Origin: Adiantum capillus-veneris
Lineage: Eukaryota > Streptophyta > Polypodiopsida > Polypodiales > Pteridaceae
NCBI GenBank assembly: GCA_014529385.2
Contig: CM043951.1
Span: 111,621,469-111,685,468, forward strand
Length of the DNA stretch: 64,000 bases
Reading direction: 5' to 3'
Part shown: piece by piece, positions 32,159 to 46,634 of the stretch
Layout of the letters: each line of letters begins with the position of its first letter
Numbering within the stretch: the first letter of the stretch is position 1
Notes under the pieces: model-generated
Databases searched by the model: none
What the model saw: only the letters and a program-made list of their open reading frames with translations
Told to the model about the DNA's origin: nothing
Made by a program: the position numbers and the translations under genes

Positions 32159-33699
32159 AAGGAAGTCGTGCAAATGAAGGACTCCGGGAATTGGCAATTG
32201 GCCATGCAGTCAGAGATGACAGCTCTGCATAAAAACAAGACATGAAAGCTAGTTAAATTACCACAGGGCAAAAAGGCTCTACCTTGTAAATGGGTTTACA
32301 GGTATAAGATCACCGCTCATGATACTCAGCAAAAGTACAAAGCAAGGCTTGTTTCCAAGGGCTTTAAGCAAGAACAAGGCATTGACTTTGATGAAGTCTT
32401 CTCTCCGGTGGTCAAGATGACTACATTGAGATGCTTTCTTGCATTGGTTGCCATATTAGATTTGGTGTTGCACCAAATGGATGTCAAGATAGCGTTCTTG
32501 CATGGTGATTTAGATGTGGAAATTTACATACAGCAGCCAGAAGGGTTTGTTGAGAAAAAGGCAAGGAAGATTGGGTATGCCAGTTGTTAAAGAGTCTTTA
32601 TGGATTAAAAAAATCACCGAGGGCATGGTACCATAAATTCCACAAGTTTATGATTTCTCAAGGCTACAAACGTAGTGAGTTCGATCACTGTCTATATACA
32701 AAGAAGGCTAAGGATGGTAGTTGGCTGATCCTTATTTTGTATGTGGATGACATGTTGATTGCTGGCAAGCACTTGGAAGAAATTTCAGCTTTGAAGTCAA
32801 AGATGGAAAAATCGTTTGACATGAAAGACATGGGTGAGGCAAGTCATATACTTGGTATGCGCATTGAGAGAGACAGATCAAAGAAGTTGATTTGGTTATC
32901 TCAAATAGAGTATATTGACAAGGTTTTGCAACGTTTCAATATGGAGAAGGGAAAGGCACTGAGTGTTCCATTGACACCATATGTGAAACCTAGCAAACAA
33001 GATTGTCCTGTGTCTGAGGAAGAACAGGCTGAAATGGATAAGATTCCATATGCGTCTGCAGTGTGTAGTTTGATGTATGCAATGATTGCTACTCGCCCAG
33101 ACATTGCATTTGCAGTGGGAGTAGTAAGTCGATACATGTCAAACCCAGGCAAGAAACATTGGGAGGCAGTGAAAGGAATATTGAGATACCTGAAAGCTAT
33201 AAAGAGTATGCGTATATGCTATGGGAGTCAGGAGCTAAGTGTAAAGGGTTTTACAGACTCATATTATGCAGGTGACTTAGACAACCGAAGGTCTACGTCA
33301 GGGTATGTCTTTACATTGGCTGGTGGAGCAGTATCATGGCGTTCTAGATTACAAGATTGTGTTACTCAGTCTACTACAGAGGCTGAATATGTTGCATCAT
33401 AAGAGGCATGCAAAGAATCAATTTGGCTTAATCGACTAGTAACAGATTTGGGAATCAAAGAAGAGATGCCTGTGTTATATTGTGATAGTCAAAGTGCTAT
33501 ACAATTGGCTCGCAATCCAATTTATCACTCAAAGACAAAGCATGTGGATGTGAAGTATCATTTCATCAGGGAAATGCTCGAGGATAAGCAACTTCAGCTT
33601 GTCAAAGTTCACGCCACAGAAAATCCTGCTGATCTACTTACAAAAGGACTTCCCTCAGAGAGCTTTGCTCATTTTCGCAAGCAATTAGGTGTAGGGTAG
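32159..33699 (+). pseudogene. Copia pol: reverse transcriptase and RNase H
   Basis: RT blocks: KWVYRYKITAHDTQQKYKAR, GFKQEQGIDFDEVFSPVVKM and HQMDVKIAFLHGDL; after a frame change near 32555, KSLYGLKKSPRAWYHKF and the catalytic LYVDDMLIAG. RNase H follows with YCDSQSAIQLARNPIYHSKT and KHVDVKYHFIREM. Stops occur at 32243-32245 and 33400-33402. The C-terminus ends at TAG 33697-33699, 89 bases before the LTR. Intact copies would reverse-transcribe the element RNA. Confidence 0.87.
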
Positions 33700-33762
33700 T
33701 ACATCACTTTTCTACATCTCTTGTATATTAGCTTGTATAGTAGCTTCTCTCACACTTAAAGT

Positions 33763-33814
33763 ACCACATTGGACTTTAAGTGGGAGGCTGTTGGGGTATA
33801 AAGCCCAATGTGGT
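33763..33814. repeat. Inverted repeat spanning polypurine tract and LTR start (copia)
   Basis: Arms of 17 bases at 33763-33779 and 33798-33814 (accacattgg... and ...cccaatgtggt) match at 15 positions. The polypurine tract gtgggaggc and the LTR start TGTTGGGG lie in the loop. Confidence 0.75.
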
Positions 33815-34001
33815 CGCCAAGGTAAGTGGGCGGGCCGACAGGTATGTACACATATTCTTTTGTAAAAACCTAATAAGAAATCACTATGCTCTACACATTA
33901 TAGTAGAGCGAGTTCACCATATCGTCGTGCTCTTCTTCTCGCACTCTCTCTCGCGTCGCACTTCCGCTCGTACTCCTTCAGTCATAACCCTCAAACCAAC
34001 A
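33789..34001 (+). repeat. Copia 3' LTR
   Basis: It starts TGTTGGGGTATAAAG directly after the purine run aagtgggaggc and ends AAACCAACA. No other copy is in the window, so the right end rests on the CA rule. Confidence 0.68.
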
Positions 34002-34063
34002 ATATTGCACAAATTGTAGAAAATGGGAATCAGCTACATCAGCCCCAACTCCATCATAGGGCA

Positions 34064-34830
34064 TCAACTAGACAATCCATTGATCAGTAGGTTTCTCCCT
34101 AGCTTGGAGAACAAAGGAGGAGGATCAAGCTTCTCTTTCATAAGAACATTTTCAATGCTAACCATATCATCATCAGAAACATCAAGAGAAATAAAAGTAG
34201 AAGCATCAAGACCATCCTCAATAATACCATCATCTTCGTAGACATGAGCGTCAACCAATGGCTTAACATATGGTACAAATGCTACCCTTTCTAAAGGCTG
34301 CATCACATCATCAATATGGTCAAAAGAAGTGGTAAAGCCCACTCTAGATGGCACCTCCTCAAAAAGGGTGGTTTGGGTGGGAAAGAACAAGAGGTAGGTC
34401 AACATTCTTTTCCTCAAGAAGTCATTCATTACAAGTAGCATCATCCACTAATTTGGCTAAAAAGCCATCCCAAACACTCTCGTCAAGAGTCTGACTCTCT
34501 CTCATCACTTCGCTCTCCAAGAAATAACCTCAAGGGAAATGCCCTCATCTTCATCAACTTCATTGCTCAAATGGGCTAAAAACGCATCCCAAATTCTGGG
34601 AAAACCTAAAGGCTCAGGAACATTCTCATCAATGCTCAAGGTCTACGCAATAACAAACATGAAAATAACCCTTTTTTTGGAATCCCCCTGCCTAGATATG
34701 CAAGCATCCCAAATGGATGCTAGAAAGGAAACCAACTTAAACGTCAATTGCAAGAAAAAAAGGAAAACTAGCTCCATCTATGAGAATCACAGGTCTTTGC
34801 TCAAGCAAAAACGCTAGAAGCTAGGTCCCA
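34064..34830 (-). pseudogene. Unrecognised decayed coding region
   Basis: The minus-strand frame 34444-34064 (126 codons) is acidic and Asp/Val-rich, ending KLDPPPLFSKLGRNLLING. Upstream on the same strand, two similar short motifs occur (IWDAFLAHLSNEVD and VWDGFLAKLVDDAT) with stops between them. This suggests an old protein with internal repeats. I do not recognise the family; it could be part of a retroelement polyprotein. Confidence 0.3.
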
Positions 34831-35040
34831 TCGAGTGTGTTGATGGATATTTTTCTACGCCTAGATAATGGAACAGACCTAGAAAAGAAAAACCAATCAA
34901 GGATAATAGTTAAACCCCCAACCCAAGCCCACCAGCAAAGATCTATGACTGGAAATCCTCCAACAAGGAATGTGCAATGCAGTCTTAGTGTTAGACCTCA
35001 CCAATGACTATCCACAAAGATGATCACTTCACCATTCATC

Positions 35041-35044
<4 letters not shown>

Positions 35045-35102
<58 letters not shown>

Positions 35103-35113
35103 GAGAGAGAGAA
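35045..35113. repeat. (GA)n microsatellite
   Basis: A nearly pure GA run of about 69 bases with one interruption (gacaga). A matching CT run occurs at 35398-35437. Confidence 0.97.
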
Positions 35114-35394
35114 CATTGTCTCTATTTCAAAAGACGAGAAGAACACGAGACATTGTGAGAGATTATTCTACAATTATAAATATAGAAAATAAATTTTTTA
35201 CAACATCTCAACAAAACCTTATCTTTTGTCTTCAAATTTTTTTTGTTGAGGTAGCTTCATAGGCTCCAAATTTTGAATGATAGTGACTCAAGGCTTACAC
35301 CCTATAGAGAAGTGCATAGATTTGGCTTACACCCTATAGGGAAGCACTTTTATGTATTTGTTTTCTCTTTCTCAATACAAACTTATGGAAAATT

Positions 35395-35397
<3 letters not shown>

Positions 35398-35430
<33 letters not shown>

Positions 35431-35437
35431 TTCTCTC
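35398..35437. repeat. (CT)n microsatellite
   Basis: CT run of about 40 bases with one interruption, followed by gene-free AT-rich DNA. Confidence 0.95.
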
Positions 35438-36213
35438 TCTCATTCAGCATCCCAAGCCACATAAAATCTAGTAAATTTTCCTTAACCGGACCATAGTCAA
35501 AATTGGTATTTTGGATTCTTAAGTATAGCTTTACCTCAGTCAAAATTATTTTAAATTAAATTGAAAGGAAAACTAGTTTAATTAAATAAAAAATTTGATA
35601 ACCTTTATGATCATTAAATCACATGGGTCTTTCGCATGGCCTCGTAGATATTTTAGGCACAGGGGCCAGATATTTCCACTTAAATCATCAAAGTAAACTA
35701 AACTTGGTAGTTTTGAGCAACCAAACTGGGAAGGTGTTGTGAGGTGATATTATGAACCTACTAGAGATAAACAAAGAAGGAGGGGGCACTACAAGAAGTT
35801 GTGGGGCTACCTTGGAGACCTAGAAAGTGTCAAATGTAGAACCTTGGGTTCCAAAAATCGATAAATAGACCCCTAGGCTTCACATTTTGACATAGACTTG
35901 GACACCTTGGCAAACTCTCTCTATCATAGAGAGACTCTAGAGAGTAGAAACTCTACTTGATTAATTAAAGTAATTAGCACTAAACTTGCTAGAGTAGTGA
36001 AAGGCATACTAATTTATATCTATTTTTGTAATTATCTTATAAACTAGCTAGAATAAAGTCTCTCTCTAATAATAATTTCACTCTTAAATTTTATTAACAT
36101 ATTGCATGCTAAATTTCTATTTAATCAATAATATAATTATTTACTAATTTATATAAGAATTGAATTACTAAATTTTAATTTTAATTAAGAAGAAATATAC
36201 CCAATACACTTAG
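35438..36213. other. Gene-free AT-rich interval
   Basis: No gene is supported. It includes the CACTA-like end at 35787 and a region (35890-35940) with ctctctatcatagagagactctagagag, a short inverted repeat. Confidence 0.5.
35787..35804 (+). repeat. Possible CACTA terminus
   Basis: CACTACAAGAAGTTGTGG differs by one base over its first 17 positions from the end of the element at 22862. No subterminal GCGTCGC repeats follow it and no partner end was found before 40 kb, so it may be a remnant or chance. Confidence 0.4.
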
Positions 36214-37412
36214 ATAGTTATGAATTAATTTCTAGAGCTTTTACACAATGTTAAGAGGCTATGAAAATTATATAAAGAGTTTTTAGCTTATTTTTATATT
36301 TATTTAAGAAAAATTCTTTGTTTCTATCCTAGAAGTGATAAGAAATTTAGAAATATGCTAAATAAATGATGAGGCCATTTGTAGAGCTAGATAAAAATAT
36401 TAAAAAAGATGTGAAATTTATCTCATATTTAGATAACTAGTTCTACTAATTACTATTGTTTAAATTATTTACTTCTAATTGATATTAGGAAACATAATTT
36501 AAAAATTATATTAGAAGCTAACGAGGCTAGTTTCAAAGTAAGATTACAATGTTAGAAATCCATGAGAATTATCTCATAATTAACTTACTAGTTTTGCTAA
36601 TTACTATTGCTTAAATTCTCTACTTTTAGTTTAAAAATTAAGTAAAATAGTCTTAAAAAAATCTTAGAAGGTAGTGAGATAACTTTCAGAGAAATTTTTT
36701 TACAATGATAGAAATACTTTCTACTTATATCAATATTTAAGTTTTAGTTTGTCTAAGTATTACTGCTTAATTTCTCTATTTCTAGCTAGAAATTAAGAAA
36801 TATAGCTAGTGAATTAGCCTTAAAGAAAGCGAGATAATTTATAGAGAAATATTGCAATGTTAGTAATTGATGAAAATTAAATCATTGCTAGTAAATCAAT
36901 TTTGGTAACTGCTAGTACTTAAATATTCTATTTCCAGCTAAAATTTAAGTAATAAAATTAGTAAGTCATCTTAGAAGTTAGTGAGATAAATTCTAGAGAT
37001 AGATTATAGTGTGAGAAACATAATTAATTAATTTGTTGTAGAAATTAATCTCTTAAAACCTTTCTTTTTTAGTAGAAAAAATGAGAAAATATTTAAGAGG
37101 TCCTCTTAGAAATTTGATAGATAATTTTAAGAGGTACAGTACTTGTTAAAAATTTAAAATCAATAGATACTCATCAAATAGTTATTTTAATAATTACTAA
37201 GCTAAAAATGAGCCATTATTTAGTATATTTAAAGTGGAAAACTAGAAATTTAATTTTAAAAATTCTGGGATAATTATTAGAGCTTAAGAATTCGATAAGA
37301 AATCTAGGATAAAAATATCTTGCTCATATATGTAGCTAAAGAATCACTAAAAAAAAAAAAAAAAACTACTAATTAAAGAAAAAAGTTAGAAAATTAATTT
37401 TCAAAATAAGGG
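36214..37412. repeat. AT-rich array of diverged units of about 152 bp
   Basis: The pattern tagtgagataa...agag...acaatg-ttagaaat recurs with starts near 36214, 36368, 36519, 36672, 36827, 36979, 37114 and 37263, giving steps of 135 to 155 bases, mostly 151-155. Each unit also carries an agctaaaaattaag-like segment near its end. Units are strongly diverged. No ORF crosses the array. Confidence 0.7.
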
Positions 37413-40018
<2,606 letters not shown>

Positions 40019-40439
40019 TTGCAAAAACAAAACGTATGAGGTGGGATTGTGTGTTTTAGTAATGAATAGTCAATTGTCAGTTTTATGTATGGAGTGTTGC
40101 ACGGTGTGTATGGATTTGGTGTTGAGGGTGGTAATGACTCAGAGGTCAGGTTGAAGAGCAATACCTATGTGTAGAGTGAGGATAGTATTGGGATGAGCTT
40201 AGGCTAAAGCGCAATAGGTGGCATCAGTGCAAAGAGTCCACCAACTGAGGTTGTGTATGTATGTAGCTTGACAGGAGACGGTGTATGAGGGAAGACACAA
40301 CACCAATGTAGCCAATTAGGGAGTAAGAGGTGCAAATGGAGGAGTACAGAGATAAACTCACCATCTCTTTGTGATCTTGCAATGAATATACCTTCGACCT
40401 ACGAGGAAGTGGCTTGCAAGGCCCAAGACAAGGCGAGAA
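40019..40439. other. Gene-free interval before the PPR pseudogene
   Basis: No supported ORF. Parts may be the decayed upstream repeats of the PPR gene, but no motif is clear. Confidence 0.35.
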
Positions 40440-40850
40440 TGTGTCGAGAGCCTCGGGTTGTGCAGAAGTGGCTTATTGGCCAATGATTTTGTGCTTGGTA
40501 TTGCTTTGGTGCCTTTGTACGCAAGTGTGGAGTCCTTGTTAAAGCACAAAAAATATTTGCAAATCTTCTTCACTGGGATGTCATGTTGTGGCCAGCACCT
40601 ATAAAAGGATATGCTTGCAAGCATTAGAATCTTTTGAATAGATGTAAGGTGGGGGCCTTGCTCCCAATGAAATAACCTTTACTTCCATCTTAAAGGCCTG
40701 TGGTTGCAAAGGGGAAGAAAATTCATGATGAGATTGCTCGACAGGGAAGCAATTTTCTTCAGTACTCCCTTAATGGATATGTATGCAAATTGTGGTGCTC
40801 TTGCACAAGCACACAAAGTGCTAGATGAGATTTTGTTATGAGATACTAGA
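40440..40850 (+). pseudogene. Pentatricopeptide-repeat (PPR) protein pseudogene
   Basis: Reading across frame changes, the sequence gives SGLLANDFVLGIALVPLYA, then KCGVLVKAQKIFANLLHWDV, IKGYA, ALESFE, APNEITFTSILKACG, KKIHDEIARQG and MDMYANCGALAQAHKVLDEI. The spacing of these motifs is that of PLS-type PPR proteins, which bind organellar RNA in plants. At least four frame changes and stops show decay. Neither end of the gene is present. It is the clearest trace of a nuclear host gene in the middle of the window. Confidence 0.75.
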
Positions 40851-41468
40851 TGTGTTCATTAGTGACTCAAAGGGTGTACATATTTTGCATTTAATAGCCG
40901 TACATTGTGCATTTGGTTATTTGGTGGGTACCTTTGAGCTTCTTTGTAGACGGGCGAAGCTGCTATCAAGTATAAGGAGGTATCCCCAATTTGTCATATT
41001 TTTGGAAATCTTGATCAAGACACAATTGAGTGTTAGTTAATTAGTATAGCTGGCTTACATATGATTAGTTGATTTGATGTACAAATACCGTGTTCCGTCA
41101 CTCACGTCCTTTTGCAGTAGAGCATTTAAGTGATCCAACTAAATGTAGCCTCCCATTAATACTGAAAAGGGTCATTGACCACAAGACTCTTGGTTAACTA
41201 ATAAGTCTATTAATCCTTGTCTCACATAGGACGCTACCCCTACCTTGTTTCCCTGCCTCCATTTGTTACTTCTTCAACTGGGCCGGAGTACTTCATATGC
41301 AGTGGGTGGCGAGAAGCACCGAATTAACTAGCAACTTTGTTTTTTTAATGAGGATGCGCTTTGTGGCTTGGAGTTAACTGATCTGAGGGTTTATGTTGGT
41401 CAGTGGGTCATTGATTTTCTTTTTGGGAATGCAAGGTTTTGCAAGGCTTGTGCAATAGATCCAGGAGC
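40851..41468. other. Gene-free interval
   Basis: No supported ORF. A conserved-looking pre-repeat segment gagccttgagaatactaac leads into the duplicated block. Confidence 0.35.
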
Positions 41469-42412
41469 CTTGAGAATACTAACTTTGATGCATGACGACC
41501 TGATGCTTTTGAGAAGCAACATTGAAGGTGCATTGAAGAGTGCTAGAGATGGAGAATGGGTTCCTCGGACCCGTCAAGCCAGAAGCTCCTCGTTTAAGGA
41601 GACGCTTGGAATGCTTGTTGAAGTTAGCTATGACCAGATGGAGTATGTGTGAGGTTAGCGTATATGGCATAAAAAATATGGATGCAAATGGACATGGGTT
41701 AGCGAAAGGCAGAACAATGCAGTTGGGAATATGGCCTATTAAGCATGAAATTAGGGGTTTATGAATCGAACTGGAACCCAAGTCTCATGACGATATGGTT
41801 TGCAGGGATAATCTAGATACAACAAGTGTCGGGGTGCACCGAGGTAACCTATAGTTGCTTTCGTTTAATGGGCATGCATATAAATGCATGACAACCTGAT
41901 GCTTTTGGGAAGAAACATTGAAGGTGCATTGAAGAGAGCTAGAGCAAGAGAATGGGTGCCTCGGACCGGTCAAGCGAGAAGTTGCTCGTTTTAGGAGACT
42001 CTTGGAGTGCTAACTTCAGCGCATGACAACCTGATGCTTTTGGGAAGCAGCATTGAAGGTGCTTTGAAGAGTGCTAGAGCGAGAGAATGGGTGCCTCGGA
42101 CCCGTCGAGCCAGAAGTTGCTCGTTTTAGGATAGCTTGGAATGCTTGTTGAGGCCATTTAGAACCAAATGGAGTACCTGTGAGGTTACTGTATATGGCAT
42201 AAAAAACGTTGATGCAAATGGACATGGGTGAATGAAAGGCGGAAAAATACAGTTGGGAATATATTGGCTTAATAAGCATGAAATTAGGGGTTGATGGAAT
42301 GAACCGGAACCCACGTCTCATTACGATGGAATGAACCGGAACCCAAGTCTCATTACGATGTACTTTGTAGGGACAATCCAGATACAACAAGTGTCAGGGT
42401 GCACCGAGGAAC
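41469..42412. repeat. Tandem duplication, two long units and one short unit
   Basis: Long units at about 41469-41848 and 42001-42412 match through most of their length, including the end acaacaagtgtc-g-gggtgcaccgagg. A short unit at about 41884-42000 matches the first 120 bases. The second long unit has an extra 32-base direct duplication (42295-42360, ggaatgaaccggaaccca). An ORF spans only part of unit 1 (41368-41652), contains EGALKSARDGEWVPRT and is not kept open in the others. Type of sequence unknown. Confidence 0.85.
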
Positions 42413-43372
42413 CAGTTTTTACTGCCTCTTAATGGGTATGCGTATAAATAGTTCGAGGTTAGCCTATTGCTGATGAGTGCATGAATGGAATCGTTTTTAG
42501 AAATATATGATTATGCGTTTTTTCGGCGATAGAACCCAGAGGCACGAGAAGCCTTGTCCCATCATGTGTAAACCTACTTCAACCACCATCAGCTGATTGA
42601 TTTCGTAAATTCCCTCACGAATACCCAGAGCCGTCATAGTCAAACCATGCATCTTCAAGCTAACCAACATCTTTCCTATCACCTCTTTGTGAAAACCCCA
42701 CCGCGTTTCGATATCCCATACATCCTTCCTACCTTTTGTCACCATTGCCCCCGCATAACATTCCAGTAAATCTTAAGAGGACTTTGGCGCCTCGATCTTG
42801 TCACATACCATCTGGCGATCCACATATGGTATAAATTTTTTTTTCACTAATTTCCTGCTCTTCCTTTATCAACTTTGGAACTGAAAAGGGCTCAGCTTCA
42901 TGCTCATCTTGAGCACCATATATGATAAGCATCTTGCTTGGCATCTCCACTTTCTCTTTATTGCTTTGTTAAGGGTCAGGTGACTCAACCCAGATCCCCA
43001 CTTCTTCGCTTCCATCTGGTCTCATACCTACGCTATACAAGGCATGTCATCCTTTTTTGAATTCAACATTCTGTTGCACTCTTGCACTCCTGAAACAAAA
43101 GGGGAAAGAAAGGAAACACCGACCATCGGGTGTTTGTCAATATAGCTCTCGTTCGAGTGATTTTCATCCATTTCAACCTCGCAAAACTAGTCAACAACTC
43201 CTCTCACTTCATCCACACATGAAAAATCCGCACTCGTATACCCTTGCAAATGGGTTAAGAGTCTCTCTAACTCACTCACCATATGGTCCAACTCTTGGTC
43301 TTTCCGACTCAGTTTCTCTCTATCTTGTTCCTCTTTTGTTCACCTTCTTGCCCCATACCATCTACATCCCTA
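42413..43372. other. Interior of a minus-strand retroelement remnant, no clear domain
   Basis: Downstream (on the minus strand) of the primer-site region at 43.6 kb. Minus-strand frames of up to 82 codons exist but no gag, protease or RT motif is recognised. Confidence 0.35.
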
Positions 43373-43591
43373 TTAAAAAAATTTCTCGTTTCTCTCACGA
43401 GCATGTCTTAGTTTATACCAACTTTCCCCAACATCCATTGGATCACATTGCCAAGCTTCTTTCCTCATCTTATCATGCATAGGTTTCATCCACCTGCTCC
43501 ATTCATCAAAACTTTCACGGAAGCACAACTTCACTTTCTCAAAGCAAAAGGCCACAACTTCAACATTAAACCAAGCCCTTAGCGAGGCCAT
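43373..43591 (-). pseudogene. Possible gag start of a minus-strand retroelement
   Basis: An ATG at 43591 (read on the minus strand) lies about 10 bases after a primer-site-like sequence and opens 72 codons: MASLRAWFNVEVVAF to NEKFF. The protein is basic and aromatic-rich but I do not recognise it. Its position right after a primer site is the main support. The frame closes early, so it is at best a truncated gag. Confidence 0.4.
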
Positions 43592-43600
43592 CTCAAATCA

Positions 43601-43612
43601 CCTTTGATACCA
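43601..43612 (-). other. Primer-binding site of initiator-Met type on the minus strand
   Basis: Read on the minus strand it is TGGTATCAAAGG, close to the TGGTATCAGAGC used by many plant copia elements (complement of the initiator methionine tRNA end). The adjacent bases toward 43615 read ...TTAACA on that strand, a suitable LTR end. Confidence 0.6.
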
Positions 43613-43614
43613 AA

Positions 43615-45293
43615 TGTTAAGCCCCTTCAAATAGAGCTCTCTTATGGGCGAGGAGAGTGTTATGGGTCTCTCTCCTTGAGTTTCTTTCGAGACTCTTCAC
43701 AATCACTTGGCACCCTTTAAAAGTCATTTTTGAGACTCAAGGCCTTGAGGGCGGTCCAAGAAACCCGCTTTTTAAGCACTTTGATGCCCTTAGGGGGCTA
43801 TTTTGTGGATGCCACCTGGTCTCAATTGAGCCCGTGCAGGCCTATGTTTTATTGATTATTGTGGATGCAAGCATCAGGCTCTTTGATCCTCATTGACTAT
43901 ACTCATTGTATGTATGGTAGAGGGTGGCATGAGCTAACGGCTCTTGGATGCATCTCATTTTGGGTTGTGGAATCATACCTATGAGCTGGGTTGTTGGTGA
44001 AACCACTTGGTCTTGGCTAAGCTAGAGTGGACTATTGCGTTGCAAGGCCCTATGGATCTTGGGTGGAGAAACACTTATCACTTGACCTTCACACATCAGA
44101 TCACTTTCTTACACGGGATCATCTACATGGAATTAGGGAGAGGATCTTCGATCTCTTCCTAAACAACTTCATTGCTTGGATCCACAGACTCGAATCTCTT
44201 AGAGAGTTTACCCACCATATAAGGGAGATGAAGCAACCTGTGACTACACCCGGAGTCACCCGGAGCTTGGCTTCGATGGTAGTGCACTTACTCTTCTACT
44301 ATCTTGATCATTTGGATACCTCCATTCAGATTTTCTTACACAAAGGATGAATTTACCTCCTAGGTGAAAGCATGTTAACGTACATGCTTTTTGCTATCCC
44401 AGACAGTTCTAGTTAGCACAATTTTGACATATGCGACCTAGTACAATAACACAATCTAGATGTCTAGAATCTATGATATATGATATATTAATATAAATCT
44501 CTTGAAACAAGGAGTCTAATTTTAAAAACTCCGACAAGTTTTGATATTATTTGTGAAAATTTTACCGCGTGCCCAAGTCTTTTTTAGATATCCAACCATC
44601 ATTCGGTGGTTGTGCACTCCAGAGGAAGTGGTGACTTGTGGTTTGCTATGGACACACTCATGCACTCATCAAAGGAGTGCACACAAGATATGGACATTCT
44701 CATGGCATACGGGATTCCAACATTCCTAGAGAAAACACCACCATCTTGGGTGGACATACACCTACCACTAGACCTCGACACGTCAGATCACTTGCTTACA
44801 CAAGAGCATATACATGGACTTAGGAGCTGCATTTTTGGACAATTATATCGTTTTCGCAACAAGAAGGCAACAGTCAACTTTTCAACCCTAAATCTTGCCT
44901 TCCATACCAGCTCACCTTGCCAATCCTCTTCCTCTTGACATCATCAGATTTCAGCCATACTTCCACAATTTTTCTCTTTGTTTTCAGCCCAATAGTGGCT
45001 CTGACATTGATTTCCCACCCTCCCTACACCCTCTACACCTTTCTGGACACTGTCGGTGATAAATCAATTTTGCTGTGTCATGTCATATGTATAAAAATAT
45101 GTAAATACACATTGTGCCACATGTATGATGCAGCATGTACACATTGTGAATAGTCAGTTTCGCGTGCCAGTAGTTGGGCACACGTACATGCCTGGATAGG
45201 GTATCGAGGCCTTGGATATGGTTCCAGGTGGCTTCTTCTAGTTCTAGGGAATGTGTTTAAGATTTCTAGAATTTAGATAATGCAAGTGGGAGG
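43615..45293. other. Presumed LTR of the minus-strand element and further gene-free DNA
   Basis: From TGTTAAGCCCC at 43615 the sequence should be the 5' LTR of the element read on the minus strand, but its other edge is not visible. A segment of about 90 bases is repeated imperfectly at about 44048-44143 and 44740-44826 (ccatcttgggtgga, cagatcactt-cttacac). No gene is supported. Confidence 0.45.
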
Positions 45294-46569
45294 TGTAAGA
45301 ACCCTCGCCTCACTCGCGAAGTTTGGCACATGCGGTAACTGTCTATTGGCGGTGCGTGATCTGCGGTGATGCGTGCACCGCCCTATAAGTGGCCAAAGAT
45401 GGAATGTGGTGGTGTAGAAAAATGACTTTGGGTATCAAGGATAAATATTAAAAAATTTGGTGAATTTTGGAGTGTGTTTGGGATTTTTTTCATGAAAAAT
45501 GCCCGTCGGGGGCAAAATTGCCCAAAACTAAGCCAAAAAGGGTTAAAAATTGTCAAAAAAGGTGTGAAAAGGCTTCAAATTTCCACATCATTCATGTTGG
45601 CCTGAGTGTTCAAGAAAAACAGAGAAATTTTGAAGCCAATACTCATAACTTTGACCCCTCTATGTGTGCAAGGACGCAAGGTTCCTACATGTGCTCTACT
45701 GCAGTCCCCTCACGTTTGCGTTGTTGGGCATGATGTAAATTTGTACATACGAACATGATGCCCGATGTCCAAAGGGTGTGTGGATTTTGTGGGTTTTTTA
45801 GCTTGCTTTAGAAAACACATGTACATGCACTGCAAGTCGCTAGTTAGTGACGATTGTCGGGCTACTGTAAGTGCCCGTGAGTGAGTTTCTTGAAGGGAGA
45901 CTTGTATATAACTTAACTCATGTACAAACTTAAAAAAATTTCAGCCAAAGATATAAAAAATTCATGTTTGAGCTCATTGTGCCTCCTTGATGGTTTCTGC
46001 TGCAGTTTTTGCTCCCGCCTTGCCTACTCTATTGGTAGTCGTGTCGGAACAGCTCCCTGTTCGCATCAATTTTGCATGTAGCGGCGTCTAGATTCAAATT
46101 TGTTCATCTTCAAATTTCTCGCCAGTCATTTTTCAAGAATTTTCTCAAGCTTTAAAGTGCCCCAATTGGAGTTGTGCTCTTCAGGTTACGACTAGTTCTC
46201 TGCAGGGTTATGGCTATGGCAGCCTAGTGGCAAATTGTGTGTAGGCAGATTGGGACGGTATGTATCTAGGAAAGTGGAATTTATGTTGAATTTTTGGGTT
46301 TGTGGTGTTCAATGGTGAAAGGGGAGGCCCTTGTCTTCATATTCATTTGTCGGCGTGTGCTGTAAATCCATGCTTTGGCAAGGTTTTGTTCCTATGTGAC
46401 ATAGTCTCTTGGGTGGGCGATGGCTAGTAAATTCCCAAGGGGACTACTCTTTCTGGACTTGTGGCGTTTCAAATGGAAATTTTCAAAGCATTTTATGTCA
46501 TGTAGTTCTCTTTCAACGCTCTTGGGTGACATCGCTATAGAGGTGTTTCAGTTTGCTTGTTTCCTAACA
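45294..46569 (+). repeat. LTR of Ty3 element D
   Basis: The right end TCCTAACA is six bases before a primer site like that of RE2 and F, and the preceding cgctatagaggtg matches cgttatagaggtg of the RE2 LTR at the same place. The left end TGTAAGAACC at 45294 is a guess from a purine run just before it. The hairpin with TGGTGCCCC seen in RE1, RE2 and F was not found here. A TATA-like tgtatataac lies near 45903. Confidence 0.55.
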
Positions 46570-46575
46570 GTGTTT

Positions 46576-46593
46576 TGGTACCCGCCACCGAGG
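46576..46593 (+). other. Primer-binding site of element D
   Basis: TGGTACCCGCCACCGAGG, a diverged version of the RE2 and F primer sites, followed by aatcgcttcgagttacctt, which parallels atcttcttcgagtaccttc in RE2. Confidence 0.6.
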
Positions 46594-46634
46594 AATCGCT
46601 TCGAGTTACCTTCATTTTACGGGTTTTAGAAGAC

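Larger units (their letters stand above)
30381..34001 (+). mobile_element. Ty1/copia retrotransposon lacking its 5' end
   Basis: The order zinc knuckle, protease, integrase, reverse transcriptase, RNase H, polypurine tract, LTR is copia-type (integrase before RT). The 5' LTR, primer site and most of gag are gone; a Ty3 fragment lies there instead. Two frameshifts and at least three stops break pol. The LTR on the right is short (213 bp). Confidence 0.88.

Noticed and set aside
45467-45733. 88-codon ORF inside the D LTR
   Set aside because: Lies within the proposed LTR, with no domain or conservation visible.
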